From: Flavobacterium sp.
Lineage (GTDB): Bacteria > Bacteroidota > Bacteroidia > Flavobacteriales > Flavobacteriaceae
NCBI GenBank assembly: GCA_030150335.1
Contig: JASLGC010000026.1
Span: 1 to 24,608, forward strand
Length of the DNA: 24,608 nt
Direction: 5' to 3'
Shown: piece after piece, positions 14,822 to 23,210 of the stretch
Layout: every line of letters starts with the position of its first letter
Position numbering within the stretch: the stretch's first letter is position 1
Position numbers and translations under genes: made by a program
The notes under the pieces: model-generated
Databases searched by the model: none
What the model saw: the letters and a program-made list of their open reading frames with translations, nothing else
Told to the model about the DNA's origin: nothing

Positions 14822-16948
14822 ATGACGTTGATTGAGTTTATTCAGCAAGCAGTAAATGCTTCTGTTCGCAGTATTGAAAATACATTAGCCTTGCTTGACG
14901 AAGCGTGTACAATACCTTTTATAGCTCGATATAGAAAAGATAATACGGGTAACTTAGATGAAGTAGTTATCGAGAAAATAGCAAAGTATAGAGAACTTTA
15001 CGATGGAATTGTAAAGCGAAAAGAATCTATTTTAAACGCTATTGAGGAGCAAGGAAAGCTAACGGATGAATTGAAGCAGAAGATATCGAGTAGTTTTGAT
15101 TTGACTGAAATAGAGGATTTGTACTTGCCATTTAAAAAGACTCGAAAAACAAAGGCAGATACAGCAAGAGAGAATGGATTGGAGCCTTTGGCAAAGGTGA
15201 TTATGGCACAAAATGCAACGGATGTAGAATCTATTGCTTATAAATATATCAATGATAAAGTAGCAAGTTCTGAACAAGCGATTCAGGGAGCTTCTGATAT
15301 AATTGCAGAATGGATAAACGAGAATATGTTTGTCCGTAAAGCACTGAGAAGAAAGTTTCAACGCGAGGCGACTATCGTTACAAAGGTAGTAAAGGCTAAA
15401 AAAGAGGAGGAAGGTGCTCAAAAATTCGAACAATATTTTGAGTGGAATGAAGCTGTTTATAGAATTCCTGCTCATAGATTATTGGCTATTTTAAGAGCAG
15501 AAAAGGAGGGATACATCAAGTTTTCTGTGGCAATAGATAAGAAAGAGGCTTTAGACTTTATTGAAAATACGGTTATTAAAAGCAATAATGAATGTGGTGC
15601 TATTATCAAAACGGCTATTGCTGATAGTTATAAAAGGCTGTTAGAACCTGCTTTAGCTAATGAGGCTTTAAGTGAAGCAAAGGAAAAAGCGGATGTTAAT
15701 TCTATTAATGTATTTGCGGATAACTTAACGCAGTTGTTATTAGGTTCTCCGTTGGGAGAAAAACGCATACTTGCCATTGACCCAGGATATAAATCAGGAT
15801 GTAAGATTGTTTGTTTAGACGAACAAGGGGATTTGCTTTATAACGAGACCATTTATCCTCATCCACCGCAAAAGGAAAGTGCAATGGCGATGAAAAAAAT
15901 TCGCTCAATGGTTAATTCTTACCGCGTGGAGGCTATTGCTATTGGAAATGGAACGGCTTCTCGAGAGACGGAGTTTTTTATTAAGAAGATAGCGTTTGAC
16001 AAACCTGTTCAGGTATTTATTGTCAACGAAGCGGGAGCTTCAGTATATTCAGCATCTAAAATAGCGAGAGAGGAATTTCCGTCTTATGATGTTACAGTAA
16101 GAGGTGCAGTTTCTATTGGAAGAAGATTATCTGACCCATTAGCAGAATTGGTTAAGATAGACCCTAAGTCGATTGGCGTAGGGCAATACCAACACGATGT
16201 GGACCAAACTCTCTTGAAAAAGGAATTGGACAATGTGGTGATGAAATGCGTGAACTCTGTAGGGATTAACCTAAATACGGCAAGTAAGTCATTGTTGAGT
16301 TATGTATCTGGTATTGGTGAAAAGATGGCGGAGAATATCATTCAATATAGAACAGAAAATGGTCCGTTTGAGAGCAGAAAAGAGTTGAAAAAAGTACCAA
16401 GACTTGGGGACAAAGCATTTCAACAAGCAGCGGCTTTCGTACGTATTAAAAATGCAGTAAACCCATTGGACGATTCGGCAGTGCACCCAGAAGCATATAG
16501 CGTTGTGGAGAAGATTGCGAAAGATTTGAAGGTTTCTGTGAATGATATGATTTCTAACAAAGAGATTATTTCTAAAGTAGAATTGAATAAATACAAAACA
16601 GGTGAAATAGGGGAGTTAGCTCTTCAAGATATCTTGAAAGAGTTAGAAAAACCAGGATTAGACCCGAGAAAATCAGCGAAGGTTTTTGAGTTTGACCCGA
16701 ATATCAAACAAATTACCGATTTAAAAATAGGATTGGTTTTACCAGGTATAGTCAATAATATTACCAATTTTGGTTGTTTTGTTGATGTTGGTATTAAAGA
16801 AAGTGGACTGGTTCATATATCTCAGCTGAAAGCGGGATTTGTATCAGATGTGAATGAAGTGGTTAAATTACATCAACACGTACAAGTAAAAGTAGTGGAT
16901 GTGGATATCGCTAAGAAGCGAATTCAGCTTTCTATGATAATTGAATAA
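14822..16948 (+). CDS. tex: Tex family RNA-binding transcription accessory protein
   Basis: A 708-residue Tex protein, a conserved cytosolic nucleic-acid-binding factor linked to transcription and related to eukaryotic Spt6. The domain order is complete. A helical Tex N-terminal domain contains IPFIARYRKDNTGNLDE (about 32-48). The YqgF/RNase H-like domain begins near 317 (ILAIDPGYKSG). A helix-hairpin-helix pair at about 493-555 includes VSGIGEKMAENI. A C-terminal S1 domain starts near 638 (GIVNNITNFGCFVDV). The ATG at 14822 fits the family N-terminus. No exact TAnnTTTG is visible in the 56-base divergent gap with DUF1294. It is followed by a long 3' region with hairpins and a terminator about 130 bases on. 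Confidence 0.95.
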   Translation: MTLIEFIQQAVNASVRSIENTLALLDEACTIPFIARYRKDNTGNLDEVVIEKIAKYRELYDGIVKRKESILNAIEEQGKLTDELKQKISSSFDLTEIEDLYLPFKKTRKTKADTARENGLEPLAKVIMAQNATDVESIAYKYINDKVASSEQAIQGASDIIAEWINENMFVRKALRRKFQREATIVTKVVKAKKEEEGAQKFEQYFEWNEAVYRIPAHRLLAILRAEKEGYIKFSVAIDKKEALDFIENTVIKSNNECGAIIKTAIADSYKRLLEPALANEALSEAKEKADVNSINVFADNLTQLLLGSPLGEKRILAIDPGYKSGCKIVCLDEQGDLLYNETIYPHPPQKESAMAMKKIRSMVNSYRVEAIAIGNGTASRETEFFIKKIAFDKPVQVFIVNEAGASVYSASKIAREEFPSYDVTVRGAVSIGRRLSDPLAELVKIDPKSIGVGQYQHDVDQTLLKKELDNVVMKCVNSVGINLNTASKSLLSYVSGIGEKMAENIIQYRTENGPFESRKELKKVPRLGDKAFQQAAAFVRIKNAVNPLDDSAVHPEAYSVVEKIAKDLKVSVNDMISNKEIISKVELNKYKTGEIGELALQDILKELEKPGLDPRKSAKVFEFDPNIKQITDLKIGLVLPGIVNNITNFGCFVDVGIKESGLVHISQLKAGFVSDVNEVVKLHQHVQVKVVDVDIAKKRIQLSMIIE

Positions 16949-17079
16949 AAAAAATTAGAAAACACTCTTTTTGGCATAGTAGTTGTTTTATAACAACTAT
17001 CTAAGGTTTTTTTATAACGATGATAAATTGAAAAGAAAACCTCAAAGGTAAGTAGTGTTTTTATTATGTTTTATAAGTG
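16949..17079. other. Structured tex 3' region with an opposing -7 element
   Basis: An 8-bp hairpin has arms at 16980-16987 and 16992-16999. AGGTTTT and AAAACCT words further on can also pair. At 17043-17050 the minus strand reads TACCTTTG, an exact TAnnTTTG promoter match that would transcribe back toward the tex 3' end. This could be a tex 3' UTR, a small RNA on either strand, or chance. No coding sequence is evident. Confidence 0.35.
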
Positions 17080-17120
17080 AAGTGCCTATCCATTATTGTC
17101 TGGATAGGTACTTTTTTTTT
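17080..17120 (+). terminator. Terminator downstream of tex
   Basis: A 12-bp stem with one G-T mismatch-type pair, arms at 17080-17091 and 17102-17113, runs into nine T residues. It lies about 130 bases past the tex stop. Confidence 0.85.
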
Positions 17121-17138
17121 GCTTTAAATATTAGGCAT

Positions 17139-17176
17139 AAAAAAGCGCTAAATAGAAATATGTATCTATTTAGCGC
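17139..17176 (-). terminator. Terminator of tatA
   Basis: A perfect 12-bp stem, with arms at 17145-17156 and 17165-17176 and an 8-base loop, is followed by T6 on the minus strand. It lies 28 bases past the tatA stop. Confidence 0.9.
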
Positions 17177-17204
17177 GTATAAATATTTTGATATCAGATT
17201 TAAA

Positions 17205-17420
17205 TTATTCTGATTTTTTTTCCTCTTGAGTATTCTCTTTTTTAGAAACTTGTTGAGCATTTTCGTCTTTAGTAGCATCTTTGAATTCTTTGATTCCACT
17301 ACCTAAACCTCTCATTAATTCCGGGATTTTTTTACCTCCGAATAATAGCAAGACTAATGCCACGATAATTGCAATCTGCCATGGTCCAACTACTCCTAAA
17401 AATATGTGCAATGAGTTCAT
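17205..17420 (-). CDS. tatA: Twin-arginine translocase subunit TatA/TatE
   Basis: A 71-residue TatA-type pore-forming subunit of the twin-arginine protein export system. It has one membrane helix (about residues 14-28), the hinge L-F-G-G-K-K-I-P-E-L, an amphipathic helix MRGLGSGIKEFKDA and a polar Glu/Lys/Gln-rich tail. This is the standard TatA layout and length. No tatC is in the window. The gene has its own promoter element and terminator and is divergent from the M23 gene. Confidence 0.94.
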   Translation of the reverse strand: MNSLHIFLGVVGPWQIAIIVALVLLLFGGKKIPELMRGLGSGIKEFKDATKDENAQQVSKKENTQEEKKSE

Positions 17421-17449
17421 AATAATCTGTTTGAAACATTATATACCGA

Positions 17450-17457
17450 CAAATATA
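17450..17457 (-). promoter_or_regulatory. -7 promoter element for tatA
   Basis: On the minus strand this reads TATATTTG, an exact TAnnTTTG match, 29 bases before the ATG. A TTG lies 12 bases upstream, which is short for a -33 element. Confidence 0.55.
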
Positions 17458-17583
17458 ATAAGAAAATTACAATACCTTTCTTAAAGATAGGTTTTATTTA
17501 ACTTTTAACGTTTTTACTTTTGTGAAAATTCGCTTATTTTCGGTATTATTAAGCAAGGGAAGTATTCCCGAGGTATATATTAT

Positions 17584-17591
17584 TATATTTG
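17584..17591 (+). promoter_or_regulatory. -7 promoter element for the M23-to-polysaccharide operon
   Basis: TATATTTG is an exact TAnnTTTG match, 19 bases before the M23 ATG. A perfect inverted repeat GGGAA-GTA-TTCCC at 17557-17569 lies just upstream, where it could serve as an operator. No clear -33 TTG is visible. No other good promoter is seen before the end of the window, so this one may drive all seven following genes. Confidence 0.55.
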
Positions 17592-17610
17592 TGTAGAAAA
17601 ATGTGTAACA

Positions 17611-18492
17611 ATGTTAGGAAAGGGCCTTAAACAAAAAAAGTGGAAAAAGAGACTTCTTAGTAAATATCGTATTGTTATCGTTAATGACAAGACTTTTGAA
17701 GATGTAAGGTCTTTTAAGCTTAACCTCTTGAATGTATTTGGAGCAAGTACTACATTAGTTTTTTTATTTATTCTTTCTACAGTTTTACTTTTGGTTTTAA
17801 CGCCATTGAAAGAGTATATTCCAGGTTATTCTTCTTCTGGATTAAAGCAGACCGCTGTAGAGCTTGCTTTAAAAGTTGATTCATTAGAAAATGAGTCAAG
17901 GCAAAATCAGATTTACTTAGCGGCTATAAAGAAAGCTCTTTTGGGAGAGGTAGATATTACGAAAGCAAGTATCGACTCTTTAAAGATTGCTCAAAAACCT
18001 ATAAATCAAATTGAGCACAAGGAACCTGGAGCAAAGGATTTAAAGCTTAGAGAAATGGTGAGGCTGGAGGATAAGTATAATATTTTCACGGAAGCTACGC
18101 CAAAAGTAAGTCAGATATTATTTAGCCCGATTAATGGAGAAATGATTAAGAAATACGACCCAGGCTCGTTCCATTTTGGAGTGGATTTTAGGGCTCCAAA
18201 AAACACGCCGGTTAAAGCAATTGCAAAGGGTTCTGTACTATTTGTAGATTGGACAATTAAAGATGGTTATACGATTATTGTTTTGCATGAGGAGGGATTA
18301 ATTTCTGTTTATAAACACTTAACTACTTTGACTAAATCTGAATATGACAATGTTATTTCAGGAGAAGTAATTGGATTATATGACGGAAATTATGATGAGA
18401 ATAGTATAAATACATCCATTAAATATTTTCACTTTGAATTGTGGAAGGATTCTTATCCTTTAGACAGTTCAATTTTTATAGACTTTGAATAA
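17611..18492 (+). CDS. Membrane-anchored M23/LytM-domain protein
   Basis: A 293-residue inner-membrane protein with a short basic cytosolic N-terminus, one membrane helix at about 45-65, a helical coiled-coil-like region at about 75-155 and a periplasmic LytM (peptidase M23) domain from about 168. M23 enzymes cut peptidoglycan cross-bridges. The zinc motif HxxxD is present (His188, Asp192), as is the catalytic His236 in YKHL. The final H-x-H motif reads Y272-F273-H274, so the zinc His is kept but the first, catalytic His is Tyr. It may therefore be weakly active or act as an activator, as degenerate LytM factors do; that is inference. It heads the operon, with the GH3 gene six bases after its stop. 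Confidence 0.88.
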   Translation: MLGKGLKQKKWKKRLLSKYRIVIVNDKTFEDVRSFKLNLLNVFGASTTLVFLFILSTVLLLVLTPLKEYIPGYSSSGLKQTAVELALKVDSLENESRQNQIYLAAIKKALLGEVDITKASIDSLKIAQKPINQIEHKEPGAKDLKLREMVRLEDKYNIFTEATPKVSQILFSPINGEMIKKYDPGSFHFGVDFRAPKNTPVKAIAKGSVLFVDWTIKDGYTIIVLHEEGLISVYKHLTTLTKSEYDNVISGEVIGLYDGNYDENSINTSIKYFHFELWKDSYPLDSSIFIDFE

Positions 18493-18498
18493 AAGAGT

Positions 18499-19986
18499 AT
18501 GTCATTAAAATCATTTGCTGCAAAAATATTTGCTTCAATTATAGATAAAAAAACACAGAAATGGGTGAATAACCCTGTGGAAGTACAACAAAAGGTATTC
18601 GAATCTTTAGTTTCTCAAGCAAAAGATACGGAGTTTGGAAAAGACCATAAGTTTAGTCAAATTAAAGATTATACTGATTTTACAGCGAATGTTCCTGTTC
18701 GCGATTATGAAGGTTTGCGAAAATATATAGACAGAGTTGTTGCTGGTGAAAGCAATGTGTTGTGGAAAGGCAAACCTCTTTATTTTGCAAAAACATCTGG
18801 TACTACATCTGGTGCTAAATACATCCCTTTGACAAAAGAGTCCATGCCTTATCACATCGAGGCGGCAAGAAATGCAATCTTGGCTTATATTCATGAAACT
18901 GGTAAAGCTGATTTTGTGGATGGAAAGATGATTTTCTTACAAGGAAGTCCAATATTAGATGAAAAAAACGGGATTAAATTAGGTCGTTTATCTGGTATTG
19001 TAGCGCATTACGTTCCTGCATATTTACAGAAAAATAGATTGCCGAGTTTGAAGACTAATTGTATTGATGATTGGGAAACAAAGGTAGATGCAGTAGTCTT
19101 GGAAACAATGGATGAGGATATGACTGTTATCTCTGGGATTCCAAGCTGGGTGCAGATGTATTTTGAGAAGTTGAAAGAGAAAAAGAACAAACCTGTTGGA
19201 GATATATTCAAGAACTTTAATCTATTCATTTATGGAGGGGTAAACTTTGAGCCTTATAGAGCAAAGTTTGAACAGTTAATAGGTAGGAGAGTTCCATCTA
19301 TTGAATTATTCCCTGCATCTGAAGGGTTCTTCGCATACCAAGATTCTCAGAAAGAAGAAGGATTGTTGTTGTTATTAGATGCTGGTATATTCTATGAATT
19401 TATCAAAGCAGATGAGTTTTATACCGAAAATCCTAAGCGATATACAATTGGTGAAGTAGAATTAGGCGTTAATTATGTTTTGATTATTTCGACTAATGCT
19501 GGGCTTTGGGGGTATAATATTGGAGATACGGTTAGATTCGTTAATCTTAGTCCTTATCGAATCGTAGTTTCTGGTAGAATTAAACATTATACTTCAGCTT
19601 TTGGAGAGCACGTAATTGGGAAGGAAGTTGAAACAGCACTTCAGGAGGCTATGGCAGGAACGGATGTAGAAGTAAATGAGTTTACTGTAGCACCACAAAC
19701 GACTCCTAAGGAGGGATTGCCTTATCATGAATGGTTTATTGAGTTTGGTAGAAAACCACAAGATATGGATGCATTTGCCTTGAGAATAGATGAGGCGTTG
19801 AGAAAACAAAATGTTTATTACGATGATTTGATTGTAGGAAAAGTGCTGAGAACATTAGTAATAAGCAATGTAAAAAATGAAGGTTTCCAAGAATACATGA
19901 AAAGTATTGGAAAGCTTGGAGGGCAAAATAAGTTGCCACGATTGAGCAATGATAGAAACATTGCGGATAAATTAAATTTAGAATAG
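18499..19986 (+). CDS. GH3-type acyl-acid-amido synthetase-like protein
   Basis: A 495-residue protein of the GH3 family, acyl-adenylate-forming enzymes first known from plants, where they join amino acids to auxin or jasmonate. The ATP-binding P-loop KTSGTTSGAKYIP is at 98-110. An ASEG motif comes later (FPASEGFFAYQ), then NAGLWGYNIGDTVRF with the conserved Gly-Asp. The family is widespread in Bacteroidota, but the bacterial substrate is not known to me. The ATG follows six bases after the M23 stop, with the DUF6909-type gene 34 bases downstream, so co-transcription is very likely. The envelope-related company hints at a cell-surface or lipid acyl substrate, which is speculation. Confidence 0.9.
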   Translation: MSLKSFAAKIFASIIDKKTQKWVNNPVEVQQKVFESLVSQAKDTEFGKDHKFSQIKDYTDFTANVPVRDYEGLRKYIDRVVAGESNVLWKGKPLYFAKTSGTTSGAKYIPLTKESMPYHIEAARNAILAYIHETGKADFVDGKMIFLQGSPILDEKNGIKLGRLSGIVAHYVPAYLQKNRLPSLKTNCIDDWETKVDAVVLETMDEDMTVISGIPSWVQMYFEKLKEKKNKPVGDIFKNFNLFIYGGVNFEPYRAKFEQLIGRRVPSIELFPASEGFFAYQDSQKEEGLLLLLDAGIFYEFIKADEFYTENPKRYTIGEVELGVNYVLIISTNAGLWGYNIGDTVRFVNLSPYRIVVSGRIKHYTSAFGEHVIGKEVETALQEAMAGTDVEVNEFTVAPQTTPKEGLPYHEWFIEFGRKPQDMDAFALRIDEALRKQNVYYDDLIVGKVLRTLVISNVKNEGFQEYMKSIGKLGGQNKLPRLSNDRNIADKLNLE

Positions 19987-20005
19987 AGATAAAAATAATA
20001 GACGT

Positions 20006-20013
20006 AAAAGGAG
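20006..20013 (+). promoter_or_regulatory. Strong Shine-Dalgarno before the DUF6909-type gene
   Basis: AAAAGGAG contains a full AAGGAG and ends seven bases before the ATG, ideal spacing. Other genes in this window lack such a site, as expected for flavobacteria, where the anti-Shine-Dalgarno is sequestered on the ribosome. Confidence 0.55.
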
Positions 20014-20020
20014 AAAGTTT

Positions 20021-21697
20021 ATGAAAGAGATTAAAAATATTTCGAGAACGAGAGCACAGGTATCGTCAGCGGCGGTAGAGCGTATGTATATTACAATGCG
20101 TCACTTGTTTAATAGAGGGTTTTATAAGCCAATGGGAGTATCAGGTGATACATTAAGAGAGGCTTTATTAGAGTTACGCCCTGAGATTTATGGAACGATT
20201 GCAGAAGAAAAAGTTGAGTTAAATGGACTTTTATATGTTATTGAACGTTTGCCTATTGGTATAGAAGAATGTAGATATATTAATTTAACGTCTGATGAGG
20301 GATATTCATTCTCTCATTTCACAGCTTTGGTTCCACCAAAAAGAAGAAGAAACTGTTATAGAATTGATGAAGAGCAAATGAATATTGAGATTACAAGAGG
20401 TAGATCTGATATTTATGATGTTTTGACGCACTTGACGTTTATTTTCATCGAATCACATAAGATTAAAGATCGCGTATTGATTGGAGAAGAAGGAAAAGTA
20501 ACTCGCGATTGGAAGAAAATTGAAGTAGCTGCTAAGAAAAAAGAACCATTGGAGTTAGAGGAAAAAGAGATTATCATGTCTCACTTATCTAACGTATTAG
20601 GACGTTCTTTCTCAGAGGTACTTGATATTTATGAGAAATTTGCTATTCCTGAAAATCAAGATAGATTCTTAGATGTTATCTATTGGTTAGGTAAATTGGC
20701 GATTGAAGAAGATATTGACAACGAAAAACGTACGATTACTTTTAGCCCATTGTTGAGAGAGAGATTAGGACACCATATTTATGGTGAAATGTGGTCTGAT
20801 CGCATTAAAAACGTTCTTGTAGAAAAAGGATTATTAAATAGACCAATTCATATCATTAGTGCTAATATGCATAGTGTGATGAACTCTATTTTTGCTCCAT
20901 CTGTTATGAAAGGTCAAGTAGAGGTTAGTTCTGAGCTTGAGATTTATGAAGAGTTGAGCAAACCTGAAAATAAAGAGTTGAGAAACTTAGTAGGAGATAG
21001 AGCTGAGCGCGAAGGAATGGTTTTCCTAAGAGATGAATCAGGAACTAATATTGATGTTCAGATTTTTGATACAGCGAAGATTAACCTTAAAAATACAAAC
21101 TTTTCTACTGCAAAAATTGATGGAGAATTTCCTGTAATTATTGTAATGGATTATGCTTTTGGAGAACAGGCTTATGAAACAATTGATGAGCTTTTAAAAC
21201 CTTTCCAAAAGACTACTTTGATCAATGTTGAGTCTGTATCTATTATGGGGAAAGCTGGTATTCTTGTAGGAGGAAAAGGTGATATTATGATCCCGTTTGC
21301 GCACATTAATGAAGGAACTGGAGATAACTATCCTTTTGATAATGAATTGACAGTGGAAATGTTTGAAAATGATGACATCCCTGTTTTTGGTGGTACGATG
21401 GTTACGGTATTAGGAACTTCTCTTCAAAATAAGGACTTGTTGAAATTCTTCCACGATTCTACATGGGGAGTTATCGGTCTGGAGATGGAAGGTGCTCATT
21501 ACCAAAAGGCAATTCAGTCTGCTTCTAAAATTAGAAAAAGTATTAACCCTGATGTAAAAGTGCGTTATGCTTACTACGCTTCTGATAATCCATTGGAAAC
21601 AGGAAGTACATTAGCTTCAGGAGGATTAGGTACGACGGGTGTGAAACCTACTTACTTGATTACAATTAAAATGTTAGAACAGATTTTTAATTCTTAG
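20021..21697 (+). CDS. DUF6909 family protein with nucleoside-phosphorylase-like C-terminus
   Basis: A 558-residue soluble protein matching, from memory, the flavobacterial family DUF6909; it has no signal peptide or membrane segment. The N-terminal half is mostly helical and charged and I do not recognise it. The C-terminal ~190 residues resemble the nucleoside phosphorylase/nucleosidase superfamily. They contain a Gly-rich GKAGILVGG (410-418) followed by GDIMIP, GLEMEGAHY (486-494), comparable to the substrate-binding MEGAA motif of MTA/SAH nucleosidase, and ASDNP with Asp522, comparable to the catalytic Ser-Asp. A purine nucleosidase or phosphorylase activity is a reasonable guess but unproven. 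It lies within the GH3-to-polysaccharide operon and is preceded by an unusually good Shine-Dalgarno. Confidence 0.75.
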   Translation: MKEIKNISRTRAQVSSAAVERMYITMRHLFNRGFYKPMGVSGDTLREALLELRPEIYGTIAEEKVELNGLLYVIERLPIGIEECRYINLTSDEGYSFSHFTALVPPKRRRNCYRIDEEQMNIEITRGRSDIYDVLTHLTFIFIESHKIKDRVLIGEEGKVTRDWKKIEVAAKKKEPLELEEKEIIMSHLSNVLGRSFSEVLDIYEKFAIPENQDRFLDVIYWLGKLAIEEDIDNEKRTITFSPLLRERLGHHIYGEMWSDRIKNVLVEKGLLNRPIHIISANMHSVMNSIFAPSVMKGQVEVSSELEIYEELSKPENKELRNLVGDRAEREGMVFLRDESGTNIDVQIFDTAKINLKNTNFSTAKIDGEFPVIIVMDYAFGEQAYETIDELLKPFQKTTLINVESVSIMGKAGILVGGKGDIMIPFAHINEGTGDNYPFDNELTVEMFENDDIPVFGGTMVTVLGTSLQNKDLLKFFHDSTWGVIGLEMEGAHYQKAIQSASKIRKSINPDVKVRYAYYASDNPLETGSTLASGGLGTTGVKPTYLITIKMLEQIFNS

Positions 21698-21705
21698 TAG
21701 AGAAG

Positions 21706-22650
21706 ATGAGTAATAATAAGAACGATAATTTTGATGAGATTGATTTAAACGATCTTTCTTCTTTTTTCAATTCGATTGGTGATTCGATTGGCAAACTTTT
21801 GTTTAATGTAGTTCAGTATGTCAAAAGAAATGTAATATTTCTTGTACTTTCATTTTTGATTGGAGGAGGAATTGGCTATTATTTGACAACAAGAAATGCA
21901 AATGGCGAAGGGGTAATAACGAGTTATACGCTTGGTGAAAAACTTGTGGAGCACGAAACAATCGTAGTGATTAATTATGGTTCTTATGACTACTTAAAAA
22001 ATTTAATAGATAATAAGTATAGTCAAGATACATTGCTTTTAAAAAAGGGATTAGTTAGTATTCAATTAGAGGGTATTGCAAATATTTCTGATTTAAAAAG
22101 TAATGTGTCTGTTCTATCGATTTTGAGCTCTAAGGTTGATAAAAATGACGTATTGTTACAGAGTGAAATGGTTGATAGAAACTTCCATTATCACAAGCTA
22201 AAAATTACTGCTACACCTCAATTTGATTTTGCTTCATTTTTTAGAGAAATACAACAAAAAATTGAAGGTGAAAGCTTTATACAAAACAGAAAGAAAATAG
22301 CTTTAAGTAATCTTGAACTTCGCAAAGTTGAGATTGAAAAGTCAATTGTTCAATGTAATAATATATTCTCAAAAGAAATTAAATTGAATGGAGAGGATGT
22401 TGTATCGGATTTATTGCTTGGAAAAGATAAGCTGATTCAAGAGTTGGCTAATGTTGAACTGAGTATAATGGAAGGAGAAAACGCATTATATAAAGTTTAT
22501 AGTACAAGTGAAAATGTTGATTACAAAGATGTAACACATGTCTCAGTTAAGAAAGTTATAGTGAGAACAGGCTTTGTATTTGTTTTTTTATTCATTGTAG
22601 GGAACGCTTTAGTTAGAAGTTATAGAAGATATAGCAATCAAAATAAGTAG
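21706..22650 (+). CDS. Wzz-like polysaccharide co-polymerase family membrane protein
   Basis: A 314-residue protein with two membrane segments near its ends (about 43-60 and 286-303). These flank a large periplasmic region with a helical, charged stretch (about 190-270). That topology is typical of Wzz-type chain-length regulators of surface polysaccharides, and the genes that follow (rfbC, rfbD, flippase) support the role. The N-terminal cytosolic part is longer and more acidic than in classical Wzz, and the Pro-rich stretch usual before the second helix is absent. It lies eight bases after the DUF6909-type stop and two bases before rfbC. Confidence 0.7.
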   Translation: MSNNKNDNFDEIDLNDLSSFFNSIGDSIGKLLFNVVQYVKRNVIFLVLSFLIGGGIGYYLTTRNANGEGVITSYTLGEKLVEHETIVVINYGSYDYLKNLIDNKYSQDTLLLKKGLVSIQLEGIANISDLKSNVSVLSILSSKVDKNDVLLQSEMVDRNFHYHKLKITATPQFDFASFFREIQQKIEGESFIQNRKKIALSNLELRKVEIEKSIVQCNNIFSKEIKLNGEDVVSDLLLGKDKLIQELANVELSIMEGENALYKVYSTSENVDYKDVTHVSVKKVIVRTGFVFVFLFIVGNALVRSYRRYSNQNK

Positions 22651-22652
22651 AG

Positions 22653-23210
22653 ATGAAGATTATTGAGACACAAATAGATGGGTGCTTGTTATTAGAGCCA
22701 ACTATTTTTAAGGATGAGCGTGGCTATTTTTTGGAAACTTTTAACCAAGAGAAGTTCAATAGAACCACTGGTTTGTCAATTAATTTTGTGCAAGATAATC
22801 AGTCTTTTTCTACAAAAAATGTTTTGAGAGGATTGCATTATCAGAGAGGACAGCACCAACAAGCAAAATTAGTTCAGGTGTTAGATGGGGCTATTTTAGA
22901 TGTTGTTGTGGATTTAAGACCGGATTCTGCTACGTATGGGGCTTCTTTTAAAACTGTATTAACAGGAGAATCTCATCGGCAATTATTTGTTCCTCGAGGA
23001 TTTGCACACGGATTTGTAGTGCTTAGTGATACTGCTCTTTTTTCATATAAGTGTGATAATTATTATAAGAAAGAAGCCGAAGGAGGAATTATATTTAACG
23101 ATAAAGAATTAGATATTGACTGGGGGATAGATCCTAAGGAACTTATATTATCTGAAAAGGATATGGAATTGCCCATTTTAAAAAAATCACTTTCAATATG
23201 CGAATTTTAG
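22653..23210 (+). CDS. rfbC: dTDP-4-dehydrorhamnose 3,5-epimerase
   Basis: A 185-residue cupin enzyme, the third step of dTDP-L-rhamnose synthesis. RGLHYQ at 59-64 carries the catalytic His62, and K72 in the following AKLVQVLDG block is the usual substrate-binding Lys. VPRGFAHGFVVLS and the later FSYKCDNYY with the conserved Tyr residues are typical. The length matches the family. It starts two bases after the Wzz-like stop and overlaps rfbD by 13 bases, indicating tight coupling. rfbA and rfbB are not in the window and must lie downstream or elsewhere. Confidence 0.95.
   Translation: MKIIETQIDGCLLLEPTIFKDERGYFLETFNQEKFNRTTGLSINFVQDNQSFSTKNVLRGLHYQRGQHQQAKLVQVLDGAILDVVVDLRPDSATYGASFKTVLTGESHRQLFVPRGFAHGFVVLSDTALFSYKCDNYYKKEAEGGIIFNDKELDIDWGIDPKELILSEKDMELPILKKSLSICEF

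Noticed and set aside
17093..17299. 68-codon Lys-rich minus-strand frame overlapping tatA
   Set aside because: It overlaps the certain tatA gene and two terminators, so it is a shadow frame.
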